Shown here: positions 25,501 to 37,023 of the stretch, one piece after another
How the letters are laid out: every line of letters starts with the position of its first letter
How positions within the stretch are numbered: position 1 is the stretch's first letter
Origin: Membranipora membranacea
Taxonomy: Eukaryota; Bryozoa; Gymnolaemata; Cheilostomatida; Membraniporidae
Length of the DNA: 64,000 nt
NCBI GenBank assembly: GCA_914767715.1
Contig: OU612065.1
Span: 20,522,001-20,586,000 of the forward strand
Direction: 5' to 3'
Notes under the pieces: generated by a model
Database searches by the model: none
What the model saw: only the letters and a program-made list of their open reading frames with translations
Told to the model about the DNA's origin: nothing
Program-made: the position numbers and the translations under genes

Positions 25501-28500
25501 GCTGTAGATCAGACCACAAAGCAGCAAAACACTCTCTTTTATAACTACTGTAATGCTACCGTCGTAGGATGCAAATTTTTCTTGCTTTCACGTTTTAAAA
25601 CATAAATCACAAAACTATGAGATAGATCAATTTTTTCTCATTTATTGATTCTTAGTTTTACTCATTCACTGCAATATTTTTCTCACAGACTATAGGAGGA
25701 AAACGAAAATCCCTCCTCTCTCTCGATGCTCGATTTTGAGGTAGAATTAAGAGTATTATTATCATTAAAATATGAGTTGATAACATCAACTGACTTACTT
25801 TGAGGAAGAGCATAGCAGAGAAAATGATGAACAGTATATTGATGAGAGTCAGACATAGACTGATTAGTCCCAGTATGAATGCCTCACGAGCCAGATTACA
25901 GGTGAAGTAAGGTGTGAAATCGTTATCTAATAGTTTTGAGCAGCCTAGAGTAGAACTTTCATCCAAAACGGGAACCTGAAAAAGAGATACAAGGATGAGC
26001 ATCCAGATCATGCGAATGTTAGAAATTTGTCTAAGTGAAACAGTCAGTAAAGAAATGTTAAGTAAGGATAGACTAGAGTAGACTGACTGATACAGTGAGA
26101 GACTATTTATCGTATTTGGATGTTTGTTCTCCAACATGGCACTCCCTATGCCTGTTGGTTAAAAGATGCGAGTTCAAATTATGATTGGTCAGATGATTTG
26201 CCAAATTTGGAATAGGTGGTAGGATATTTACTGCAATTTTATGCACCATTTTTCTAAGGACTCTGCAAACCTCAGTATTCCATGGATGGCAGTCAGATTC
26301 AACCGCAGGGCCTATAACACTTGAATGCTGTAGATTCAGGATACTCACCCACTGAGTAACCTCCTACTACTTATGGATAACTTATGCATTTAGGACTGAT
26401 TTATTTTATATGTATTGGGAGAACATCTGGCCCTGAACAAGCATATGGCCATTAAATTCATATCAATGGTATTTACCTCAGTCAGAATTGTCGTATTAGC
26501 TGTCCCATTATAAACAGAATATTGGGTGGTTATTGCTGTCTCATATTTAAATGGATACACGGCAGATTGGAAAGATAGCGCCCACAGCAATCCCTAGAAA
26601 TGTTTGAGAGAAAGATGAGAACGCGAAATTAAAGTAACTTTCTTTTACCTTAAACAGGTAATGATACATAAACCTATATCAGGCACAGCTTGAATTACCC
26701 ATTCCCACCCCGACCCATTCTTTTTTGGGGATGGTGAGATGGCGCAATCGGTTAGCGCGCTTCCTATTCACTGCCAGTGCCACAGGAGTTGTGGGTTCGA
26801 GTCCCACTGGGGGAGCTTTCATTGTTGATTGTTCCAGCCCCCAGCACCCTCGGGTGTATACCTCTCCTGTGTACTTGTCTACTGACTCATGGAAAGACAT
26901 GTGACAGCATGGAAAGACATGCTGACAAGCTGGAAAGACAGCTAAACCTACTACAAGGGGTCCCAGCAATGGGCCATGTAAGGCCAATAACCCTACGCTG
27001 TGTTTCATAGGGTGGCAATGGTGGATTGGAATGTGCTGTGGGATGAGAGAACACAACTCCGAGTAGTGAATAGCGGGCTATCTAATTAGCGCCATCGACC
27101 CATTCTTTTTTGGGGATGGTGAGATGGACGGTTAGCGCGCTTGCTATTCACTGCCAGGCGATTAGTGCCGCAGGAGTTGTGGGTTCGAGTCCCACTGGGG
27201 GAGCTTTCATTGTTGATTGTTCCAGCCCCCAGCACCCTAGGGTATATACCTCTCCTACGACAAAAATATGAACTATTTCCAAGTTGTCCTCTTTTCACAT
27301 AAATAGATGACACCCAGTGTAGCCACGAGAATCTTACACTTGGGTCCAAGAGCTTTACTTCGTCGAGCAATGTCTCATTTGATAATTGAGATTATGCCCT
27401 CAAGAAAAAGAATTCTTGTAACAGAGGAGGCACATATATTTTTTTAGCTGTTGTGAATATCGGGCTCTATATGTCCATGTGATTCAACACCGAGAGAGTT
27501 TTACATTATGGCAAAATCTTTGATACGTTTTGATGAAAAGTGCTAGGACAGAAGTCCTGACTCTTCAACTTAAGCAGCAGGGACTTACAGTGTTGACAGC
27601 TGGTGGTAGGAGAGAAGCAGATATAGCCACGCCTACCAAAGAGCCTTGATTATCACCTAACACAGAAAGAGCCACAGCTGCGCCAGACACAATAGCAATC
27701 ACCGCTCCAGCCAATAAGTTTCGTGGCAGACCTCTGTCAACAAATCACATGACAAAGCCATTTCAGGAGTAGAATTGAAAGCTAATTGAATTTTGATTAA
27801 AAATCGGCAGCAATGGGCAAAATGATGCAGTAAATTACATAATGCAAATATGCGATGAAATTCCATACAATATTTCATAATGCAAAGTTCATTGTGTACT
27901 TTTTGAGCTTTCGGAGGTCACTGTGACTCAATGTCAGATATTTGAAAGGTTTGGACTATGAACATGACTATTAGACATCGTTGCCAGTACAAAAATTCCG
28001 AAAGAAGCGATTAATCACGTAAATTACAAATCTATACTGCTTACCTGCCAAACATCTCAGGAGCTGGCCAACTACTGGAGCTTAGGTTCCATGTCCCTGA
28101 GGCCATGATAAACACAACGGGTAGTCCCAGGATGAATCCTACAAATAAAAACCAGAAAAATTTATGGGATATTCAGCCTTCCTTTATATGAGCCAGTAAA
28201 AGTCAAGTATCTGCCCTACAATGTCAACACCTTACAGTCCACTGACAAAAAAACCAGTATAAGCCGGCACACTTGTGTGTGTTTGTCAATTCAATCTTAT
28301 AATTCTGTTTATAGCCATGCACACAGATTCTGAGCCCTAATTATCAATTGACCAAAAAAAAAACCAGAGCCATATTTTCAAATTTTGCTATGACTCACCA
28401 CAAAGTATACATATTCCAAGTCCTAACAACTCGCTCTTCATTCCAATTTTCCTCAGCTGATGATCACCTATAGCCGCCCCGAATGTTCCAGCGAGTATTG

Positions 28501-31500
28501 GTCCCTAGATGATACAAATTTACAATTAGCTATTCTTCTACTCATACCATTGACAATGATTTGGAAAAAGATGAACAGCTACAAATCATCATCGAAAATG
28601 ACCAAAGGGGTATATAATAAATGCCCAAAGGCCAATGCAACAATGACTATAAACTTTTCCTCTTAGTTTTCTTGGAAATTTAGTTGGCATATATCAAGAA
28701 ATTTACCACCGGACTATCAATGATCTTACTTCATAAATTTTACTCAGTGCAAGAGTCATAAAGGTGTAAAAGGCTTACCATTAGAGGAGATATGAGCATA
28801 CTGGCCACAAGTATAACACTGTTATTCTCTATCAGTCCAACACCGCTGATTACACTATAACATAACATAATATCAATAATAATGATAACAAATAAATATT
28901 TATAATAAATATTAAAAACAAATAAAAGTTTGATAATACTGTCAGAGGGATTTACCCATTTTTGTATCAACATTTTCATGCGTGGCCTAACCAGTAAAAA
29001 CTGACCAAGTAGTAAGCTATGAAGTGAGACTAACTTATCAATCCAGCAAAGTTTCCAAACCATGTTATCGGTGAAAGGATGTTCATGCAGCAGCTACATG
29101 ATAATGATGAAATTATTATTCAAAATAGCTGGCTAAACACAATGATAGAGCGCCGTAGTATACAAAGAGCCGCATCAAGAAAGTCAAATAAAATAAACAT
29201 TCAATGTTGTATTTTTCTAGATAAATTCAAAAATATGCGAGGAAGAGTTTGATTCAAATTTCGCCCAAATTACAGGCATTGTGGGAATGATTTGAAGTTG
29301 CCTTATGCAGGACAAACTTCCCTTCATTTATTCTAAGGAGTTATACGTACGAGGCTAGTATGACAAACATGAGGTAATCAAAGGTGAACTCGGCGTTTCT
29401 CTTAAGACTGGCCACCACAGGCTGTATGATAATCCTAGATTTGATACTCTTTCTGAACTCACTCTCCTCTTCAGCCTCTGCATCACGGGTCTGCTCCGCC
29501 GTGTCATTGAGCTCTGCAAAATCATGAGTTTGATAAGAGGATGGTAACTACTAGGGTAGAGGAAGAACACGTACTCCTTTCCTGGAACAAAACAATTGCC
29601 TGAGGTTCTCTATGGTTCTTTGGGTAAGGTAAGGGAGTGAGTTGCGTTAGAGATGATTAGAGTAACAGTGACATTGTGTCGAGCAGAATTCTTAGTATCT
29701 ATGAGACTGAAAGATGAGATTGTATTTATAGGTGCCCATAACCATAAATATCAAAGAAACAAGAATACAGAGGTAACAAAATATTTAATAAGGGTAAACT
29801 AACCATATTACAAATACGGCTGAAAATAAAGAACACCGATGTTAGGATTAACTTCTCAACTATGTATGCAATGATTTGCTATCTGGTCTGGTTATGTGAA
29901 AATTTATGATGTTCAGTTAAGATGGAGCAAGTTTAAGATTTACATTACATACATTTTTTGACTCTATAACAGCTGTGATGTGGTGAAATAAATAGCTTTT
30001 GCAATCAACACTTACACCCCTAATGATTGAGTATCTCTTAAGCTAAGGGTCGAGTATACAGGTGATAGCAATGAAGAAATTCTATGAATGAAATTACGAT
30101 GCTATGGTATTATTTAAAAAAAGAGCAATCTTTCTGTGGCACAACATTAATTTTCAGTATCCTGTCATGACAAGCTTTGTAGGTGGGGGTGTATTTTTAT
30201 ATACACTCACCATGTAGTTCATATGCAGAGATTCAATGAGTGAGCAAGTTCATTCAAGTTAAAGGGTAAAAAGCTCGTAATTTCAATAGCCTGAACATGT
30301 TAACAATAATTACTATGGTATAATAGTACTAACCGACTTCTTTTACATCAGCAAGCAGACCAGTAGCTTCGTCGGTATCTCCAGTGTTACATTTGATAGT
30401 CTCAGCAGTCACATCACCAGTGACACTGGAGTTAGTAGTAGTCCCCGTGACAGAATTAGCAGGTGAAGGGTCTACATTGTGGAGGTCCCTTGAAAAAATT
30501 TGAGCGTCATGATAACCAGTACCGAGTTATTTGAAATTCTTTGAAATGAACTACTAGAATAGACAGTTTTCTGAGCTCTGATTTAGGCCTCAATTCGGAG
30601 TTGTCCTCTCTCCAGTTTGGTACTTGTAACCCACGCCGCATAGGAAAAACGTGCTGAAAAGAGGGTTATCTTCATAACCGCTTATAATAGGATAAAAATT
30701 ATTTTTGATTCAGAATCTGCAGCATTAAAAACTCATATGGACATAGTTTGGGAAAAAATTTTCGTATTTGGATAGTCAATTATAGCATTTTCTACCTGTT
30801 TTGCGGACAATTTGGCAGAATTGTTCATGAGTTTCGTCACAAAAATAAAGATTTATCAACATTCAAGCCTCCAATGATTTGGAAACCCTGGCTCACAGGG
30901 TTTTCAATGGTGCAGACTCTGAATCAAAACTCATTTTTATCCTAGCATAAGCGGTTTTCAAGATAACTCTCTTTCAGCAGGTTTTTCCTATGCGGCGTGG
31001 GTTAAAAGTACCAAACTGGAGAGAGGACAACTCCGAATTGAGGCATAAATAACAGCTTAGAAAACTGTCTATTATTTCTGTCAAATTGATGTAGGCCCCC
31101 AGTGAAACACCCACTGAGTAATTGTGGTGACAATTGAAAACTCACGAAGCTTGTGATGTCAGTCTGGCGGTTGATAGGAGAGACTTCTGGCTGTCTACTG
31201 CTGGTAACTTCTGAGTGGTTTTCTTCATTTTTTCATATTCCGGTCCAATACATACAGAAAGCGGACTGATGCTACAAAAAAAATGAATGATGAATATCAT
31301 GAGCATACAATTAGAACAGAAGGAAAAATCGAATGCGTTATGCAATTTATAGTGAGCTCAAAACTAGTTGTAACAGAAGATTTTTGCATTTTTCAGTAGT
31401 TGCCCAATTTCTCGCCATGGGCACACAACTACTTACTTATGAATTAACCATTTTGTCTGTTTATCGGCTCCACAACACCCAACTCCACACAACTCAATAC

Positions 31501-32646
31501 ACCACAACCGCATTTAATGCAATATCAGTGCAATTATGCTAATGACCAAATGAAACAATGTTGCTGAATTATTTGCTATGAAATCTCTGTGGCAACACAG
31601 TTAAAGCATAAATAATTCAAAAGTGTACTATATGTACCAAACAGAAGTGTTGACAGATTTTCCGATTCCTTTGGTTAGTAATCTGTCCAACACATCTTCC
31701 TCTTTTCTTCCAGACTCCACAACAAATGTCACCTGTAAGATAACAATGCTCAAAATCAGGATAATGATGCTCTCCGATGGTTTTCAAGTTACATCAAATG
31801 CTACCAAAATGCTGTCTGAAAATGTTTAGGCATTGAGAGGACAAAGCTCTATTTGATGGCAGGATTGATTTATTCGTTCAAAAATCACATCTAAGCCTAG
31901 CCTGTCTTGACAAGCTTTGTTGTGGGGGCTTGTCAAGACAGGCTAATGTAAGCTATAAGTAGGGATTGCAGTGCTCACCATTGTGGTATTTCCATCCCTC
32001 GATACCATCCATGATGCGTTGGTGATTTTGAACTTGCTCAACACTTTTACCAGCTGCAAATACAAACAATGTTGGCTATGGTAATCAAAGTCTGCGTAAA
32101 GAAAATAAACCTATACTTCCAATACAACACTATTCCAGCAAGATTTCAACTCAAATAGGTTGGGATTTGATAATGTCAACAAAACTGAACACTGAGTTAT
32201 TGAAAATATAATAAATCTACCTCTTCTTCCATAATTATCTCATGAAGATAGTCTTGCATCTCGTCCTCTTCTTCTTTTTGCTCAGCTGAAGTCTCTTTAG
32301 TTTTTTCCTCATCTTTGACACCTTCATCTTTTGTTTTAGGTTCTGCTTTGAAGGTAAATGGGTTACTCTCCGCATCTTTGTTGGAATCCTCTGTTTGAAG
32401 CTCATTGACGTCCTTACTCTTGTTTTGATCTACATCGTTATTGTCGACAGGAGCTTGGAGTAATGGTTGGGTGGCATCATCAGTCTGGTTGGTAGTGGAT
32501 GGATTGCTAGCTAAACTCTTGAGGCTAGCAGAGCTTGGTATTGCCGGAACAGATAATTGTGATTCAGAAGATGGGCTCACTTTAACATCTGGTGCAGGTT
32601 TTTGCAGTAGTGGGACAATTACAGTGAATTTTGAAAAACCAGCCAT
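22573..32646 (-). CDS. DUF389 multi-pass membrane protein, complete
   Basis: There are 17 coding exons: 32646-32221, 32053-31979, 31732-31638, 31271-31146, 30488-30334, 29513-29351, 28854-28779, 28504-28399, 28138-28045, 27733-27589, 26593-26477, 25975-25799, 25272-25123, 24824-24783, 24382-24274, 23418-23294 and 22668-22573. They total 2277 nt, giving 758 residues. The ATG is preceded immediately by an in-frame TAA. Residues 1-142 are a low-complexity acidic region (Lys/Glu/Asp/Ser rich). A small domain with VTFVVESGRKEEDVLDRL follows, as in the N-terminal part of prokaryotic DUF389 proteins. After an acidic linker come hydrophobic segments with the family hallmarks ENNSVILVASMLISPLMGPI, LVGVAISASLLPPAVN and AREAFILGLISL. 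The C-terminal 170 residues are hydrophilic. DUF389 has no established biochemical function; it is common in bacteria and archaea. The protein probably sits in a cell membrane. The substrate is unknown and none is proposed. Confidence 0.9.
22719..22873. repeat. 53-base tandem repeat, about 2.9 copies
   Basis: Units start at 22719, 22772 and 22825 with AGATGTAACAGCTTTTTC and are almost identical, so the array is young. It lies in the last coding intron of the DUF389 gene. Confidence 0.9.
23442..23806. mobile_element. TA-flanked MITE carrying a tRNA-like segment
   Basis: The ends CCCTATAGGA (23444) and TCCTATAGGG (to 23804) are inverted copies flanked by TA on both sides. That is the target duplication typical of Tc1/mariner-type non-autonomous elements. 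Subterminal TTTCGC motifs are also inverted. Inside, 23611-23690 resembles a tRNA: a box-A-like TGGTGTAGTGG and a perfect T-arm CTGGGTTCGAATCCCAG. No transposase is encoded. Confidence 0.75.
23611..23690 (+). repeat. tRNA-derived segment (tRNA pseudogene or SINE head)
   Basis: The T-arm has a perfect 5-bp stem and 7-base loop (box B GGGTTCGAATCCC at 23671-23683), and a D-arm-like box A lies upstream. The acceptor ends (GCGTGGCG against CTTGGACA) do not pair. The anticodon arm has a mismatch closing the loop CTTGCAA. It is therefore not called as a working tRNA gene. Confidence 0.65.
26711..27256 (+). mobile_element. tRNA-derived SINE, two direct copies
   Basis: Two copies of the same head lie at 26711-26868 and 27096-27256 inside a DUF389 intron. 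Each has a box-A-like start (GGTTAGCGCG) and a perfect box B GGGTTCGAGTCCC (26793-26805 in copy 1), then GGGGGAGCTTTCATTGTTG. Copy 1 continues about 227 bases to the start of copy 2, so the full element is probably near 385 bases with copy 2 truncated. Copy 2 has small indels around box A. Neither copy encodes protein. Confidence 0.8.
30560..31071. mobile_element. MITE with about 170-base inverted repeats, TA-flanked
   Basis: The left arm starts GACAGTTTTCTGAGC at 30562. The right arm ends GCTTAGAAAACTGTC at 31069. TA stands on both outer sides. The arms remain complementary inward for about 170 bases (for example CCCACGCCGCATAGG near 30630 against CCTATGCGGCGTGGG near 30990). It lies in a DUF389 intron and has no coding capacity. 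Confidence 0.85.
31903..31942. repeat. Hairpin copy of a dispersed CTTGTCAAGACAGGCT repeat
   Basis: AGCCTGTCTTGACAAGC and GCTTGTCAAGACAGGCT form a hairpin with a short loop. Related single arms occur near 30167, 36579, 48798 and possibly 54500, so this is a dispersed family. Confidence 0.6.
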
Positions 32647-33178
32647 TTATCTGTTCTTTGATGCGCCAACCAACTCCAGTTGAGGTCACAATTTTTCTGG
32701 TCTTTCTGTTTGCTACAAGCATTACAGTGAATGTAAGTCTTGCAAACCAGAAATCTTGTAAATACATTCTGACAGCATCAATGAGTCTTTGAGCTCAAAT
32801 TGGCCAATCGCACATTTAAACTACAAGCTCAGATCCACTGCAGTTCATCGACTGTTGGGGTTTGGCCGCCCCCATCTGTTGTCCGACCTGCTACCGGTAC
32901 AAACAGAGAGCAATCTGGACCAGTAATTCTAGCCTTGCCCTTGGGGCAAACGATAAGCCTCCGACCATGCCTTAGGATGTGGCGCAAGATAAGACCCCCA
33001 TTTTAGCATTACAAATAAAGTTTGCTTACGGTAAGTAAGAATGTGTATTTGGTGTAATGCCTTGGGAAACATTACCAGTTCTCAATGAAGCAGTCTCAAT
33101 GCGATCAAAATGCTGTGCAAGTCACAGTGAAATTAATCAAGGAGTTGTCAGTAAACTCCTTGGTTAACTTTAGAGTCC

Positions 33179-33814
33179 TTGCATCAACACCAAAACACCG
33201 AAACCAACAGTGATAAGCTGCAGGCTGACCTCAAGACCCTGGAGAGTTGGGAGAAAATCTGGGATATGGAATTCCACCCTGCCAAGTGCATGCACATGTC
33301 ATTCACCAGGAAGACCAACACACCACAATATTCTCTCAGCCTGCATGACATGACATTACCGAAGAATGACGAAGTTAAGTATCTTGGATTAACTGTGGAT
33401 TCCAAATTGCGCTGGAACAAACAAGGCAAATAACACCGAAGGCTTCATCAGAACAAACTTGACCACCACCATAGAGAAGTAAAATCGCTGGCATACAAAC
33501 ATCTGGGCAGGCCAGTGCTCAAGTACGCCTGGTGCTCCTGGGACTCACTAACATCAACCCAGGAAACATCTCTAGAAGCTGTACAAAGGAGAGCGGCAAG
33601 GTTTGTGTGCAGTATCAGAAGGAGTGACAGGAAGACGGGTGTCTCCGGATTAGTACGCCGTCTTGGTTTTGGAGCAGCTAGGAGAGAGAAGCAAGGACAG
33701 AAGGCTAAAACTATTCAGGAAGATGCACTACGCAGACACTTATACCATCACCAAACACATCTAACCTGCGACACACAATCTTTCTTTCTTGCTGACATAG
33801 TCATCAATACCTGA
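33179..33814 (+). pseudogene. LINE reverse transcriptase C-terminal remnant
   Basis: The frame at 33188-33433 reads LESWEKIWDMEFHPAKC and then KYLGLTVDSKLRW, the thumb-region signature of Jockey/CR1-type non-LTR reverse transcriptases. After an in-frame TAA at 33431-33433 the homology continues downstream with VLKYAWCSWDS and LEAVQRRAARFVC, ending near 33814. The endonuclease and the catalytic fingers/palm are absent. It is a 5'-truncated, disabled copy; the exact clade is uncertain. Confidence 0.82.
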
Positions 33815-33823
33815 TCCCCCATG

Positions 33824-33866
33824 CACAGGTCTACTCCAAAACCTGGGATTTTGGAGTAGACCTGTG
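33824..33866. repeat. Perfect hairpin, 18-base arms
   Basis: CACAGGTCTACTCCAAAA (33824-33841) and its exact reverse complement (33849-33866) flank a 7-base loop, just downstream of the LINE remnant. No flanking direct repeat is seen. Confidence 0.85.
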
Positions 33867-36800
33867 TGTGACACACCAATGAACTCCCTCTTCCTCCCTC
33901 CTCTCTTCCTCCCTCTTCATTGGACACACTGTTGGTAAGGTCAGAAGAAGTGACAGTGAGGTAAAACAAATCATTAATTACTGGGAGTAAAACCCAAGCA
34001 TTTCACTCACCTCCCTCAATTTTGAATCAGTTCAAACCATACCTTTAACATCAGAGTCCACATATGGATGCTGCACTTGTCGAACTGGGTCCAAAGTTAA
34101 GTAATGTGATGATGATCTTTACAAAAACCCTACCTTATAAGGTACCTGGGAAAAAACAGTTTTTGCCACAGGAAGTGTACATAATTGGTAAAAGCTTAAC
34201 CGCTATAAATATAATCAACCTGTGATTGGTTAGCAAATATCTCACACAAAATATGAGGGAGTTGTGCTCCTCATTTTAATGAGGAGACAACTTTTGAATT
34301 TGTGGGTATTATCATTATGGAAGATCTTTCGCCCTCAGTACTTAAATCACCTAAGTTCAGACAGTGAACTGTTTCATTAATGAATCATACACAAATGCAT
34401 AAGTCTCCCCCACTGAGTCCTAATCTTGATACACGCATAGGGAAGATTGGTTATTTGCGTATAATCCATCAATCTTTGATGAAAACGGGTATGTATTCAG
34501 TCACTTTACTGTTTTAAAAATGGAATTCAGTTTAATGTACCCAGGTTTGCAACTTTTAATTCATTCTCGATTGTGATTTTTCTAGTTGTGCATAAAACTT
34601 TGTCATAATAACTGGTAATAGGTATCATATTTTTGCAATTTCCCTGCAAAGTGCATAACACATCTGCTTGGTTATGAAGTTTACCTGGCACAGACATGTC
34701 ACTAACTTTTGATGGTACATGTCCTCAAATGGTCGAAGACCTCAAATGAAGTACTAATTGCAAGCCAAGCACCAATATTACCTTCGCCCTGCCAAAGGGA
34801 AGCTATACCAGGTGAGATGATATGAGATAAGAATGGGTACGTTTCGCAAAATGATAACCGATTCCTGTTTAGTCGTAACTTGCAGGATGTTTTAGGATTG
34901 TGAAATTACCTGATTTGGGGAATGGAAATTTTGGAGTGATACAATAGAATAGATTAACACCACTAGATATGACGATCGACCTCTCTGGTTACTGCACCTC
35001 TGCTTACCAAGTCATATTTAATGTCTCTCTTACCACTTGATTACCACCAGTGCAATTATCAGTTCTGGCGTAGAGGTTGCAGACTTAATTCTCCAATCTC
35101 CCCGGCTTCAACTCGTGACAGAATCAATAACATGTTCAAAAGGTGTCATGATAAATTTCCATATTGCGGAAAATTGGAAAGTCAGAATGTTTTCCATTTC
35201 AGAATCGCTTTTCATAAGAAAGAGATTCTCTAACATATTTTTTATAACTTCAATCGAATGGTCATACCTTAAAAAGTTCAAATTGTCAACAAAATCGATG
35301 ACCTTGATTGTACACTTCATGTCTATTTTTAAGTCACAAAACAGAAGACAGAAGTGATAAATTGTAGTAGGGGAGAGTAGCCAAGGCTAAATAGGCTAAA
35401 TAGAACAGTCATTCCAGCTAAATGGCCATAACTGTGAGTCTGAATATGTAGTGCATGGGCAAGAAATACATTTAATGTGAGAAATGGAATTATCATAACA
35501 TGTTGCACTATGATGCTACTATGACAACGTATTGTGAAACATTAGTTTGCGTATTAATCGCATACGTAAAGGTTAATATTTTTCACCACAAGTGTTTCAC
35601 AGGGTGAGCACAGGTTGCAACAATGGGATTAAGAGTTTCCACTCTTCACTCCCTACGATCCTGACTACAAGCAGCTTCGGTGATTGGCTAGTTTTGACTT
35701 AGAATGACATCAGCTCATTACATGGAATATTGTAGGGTAGATGAGAGATAGCCCCTGTGTTGGCTCTGATTGGTTGGTGGGTGAACCCACCCACTAGATG
35801 ATAGAGGTGAGCAATTAGAGTCTATTTCAGGATTCACAGGGAAGTAGACCAACTTAAAATTTAAATACTTCCTTTAATGATAAACTCTTCCGTATAAATC
35901 ATTACTGTTATCAATCTTTGGTTTGATTTGCTACTTTATCATATGCAAAATAATTATATCAGAGGCAAAAATAGATACATAGGTGGTAAATTCAGCAAAT
36001 TCCTTATTGAGAATGAACGATAAAGGCCAGTTTCTGTCATCTGGCATGAGAAATAAAAATGTCATCTTTTTAAAAATAAACATTGAATGTTTGGTCTGGT
36101 AATTGAATTTACATTTCATTACATTGTGCAAAGTGTAAGCAGTAAATTTCAATTCGACTCTATGACAACACACTTCTGACATTTGCCCAATAATATCAAG
36201 CTAAGAAAACCCGCCCCACCAAGGAATAATAATTTTTTAAGGATTTTAAAAATCTCCCAGAAAAATTAATGAGAAACCTTATTCCAGGGAGATGTGTATA
36301 TTATCTTTTGAGATACACTCTTGGGGAGCCAACTATATTATTTGTTAGAGCTTAACCTGTATTTGTTGCTACCACTGATTATCGCCTTGGTTTTGTATTT
36401 GTTGGTATTGATAGTAGTAGCTAAGTACCATCATCTCTAAGTGAATCATTGTAAAATGAAAACTCCCTGCATTAACACACTAACAAAGTTTTTGATTATT
36501 TTAGATAGCACAAAATTCTGCCCATGAAAACCGAGTGATCATCTAGGTCTTATTATCACTAGGTAAAAGAGGTTGTCATTACAAGGCTTGTCAATGTCAA
36601 GACAGGCTAGGGCAAGCAATGAGGAACAAGTGGGGTAAATAAAGAGTTAATGTGTAATAACGGAGCTGCCCATAAATATAAAATTATTATCATGACAAAA
36701 TCATCATTGTCCACTCAACAGTTCAAGCACCCTCCCAACAGTTTTGTAAAGAATCATTGATAAAGCCTACACATTTTAAGACTTGTCTTCTCATGCAACA

Positions 36801-37023
36801 ATAATATCATAAATTATTCATTGGTCTATTATTGTTATTGAGCCTCGTTTTGATAAGTAATAAACCAATATAACTTTTCATTGTCAGGTCACTGTTTATA
36901 TGGGAGAGCACCTAAGAGCACCTGTTACTACGTTAGTTAGTTACATTAGGATTTGAATCATTGGAATAAGCAGACTGAATAACCTGACCAGAACTTCTAG
37001 GGCTAAAATTCACAGCTTTAAGG

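Larger units (their letters stand above)
32647..37023. other. Intergenic region with LINE remnant
   Basis: This is the divergent 5' region of the DUF389 gene (minus) and the syndecan gene (plus). Apart from the LINE fragment and hairpin at 33179-33866 I see no supported gene. Open frames such as 35021-35357 and 35931-36182 have no recognisable domain and lack neighbouring exons. Confidence 0.55.

Noticed and set aside
26777-27010. Protein-coding frames over the SINE region
   Set aside because: They span the tRNA-derived repeat on both strands and match no family; the repeat explains them.
32800-33006. Upstream part of the LINE (gag-like or endonuclease)
   Set aside because: The frame has no recognisable motif and does not join the reverse-transcriptase remnant.
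33137-33161. CAAGGAGTT...AACTCCTTG hairpin as a further member
   Set aside because: The arms pair but the flanking bases are not a direct repeat; the same holds for the CAAGGAGT hairpin near 50351.
35021-35357. Possible small gene from overlapping open frames
   Set aside because: Frames occur on both strands, with no domain, no signal peptide and no consistent exon partners.
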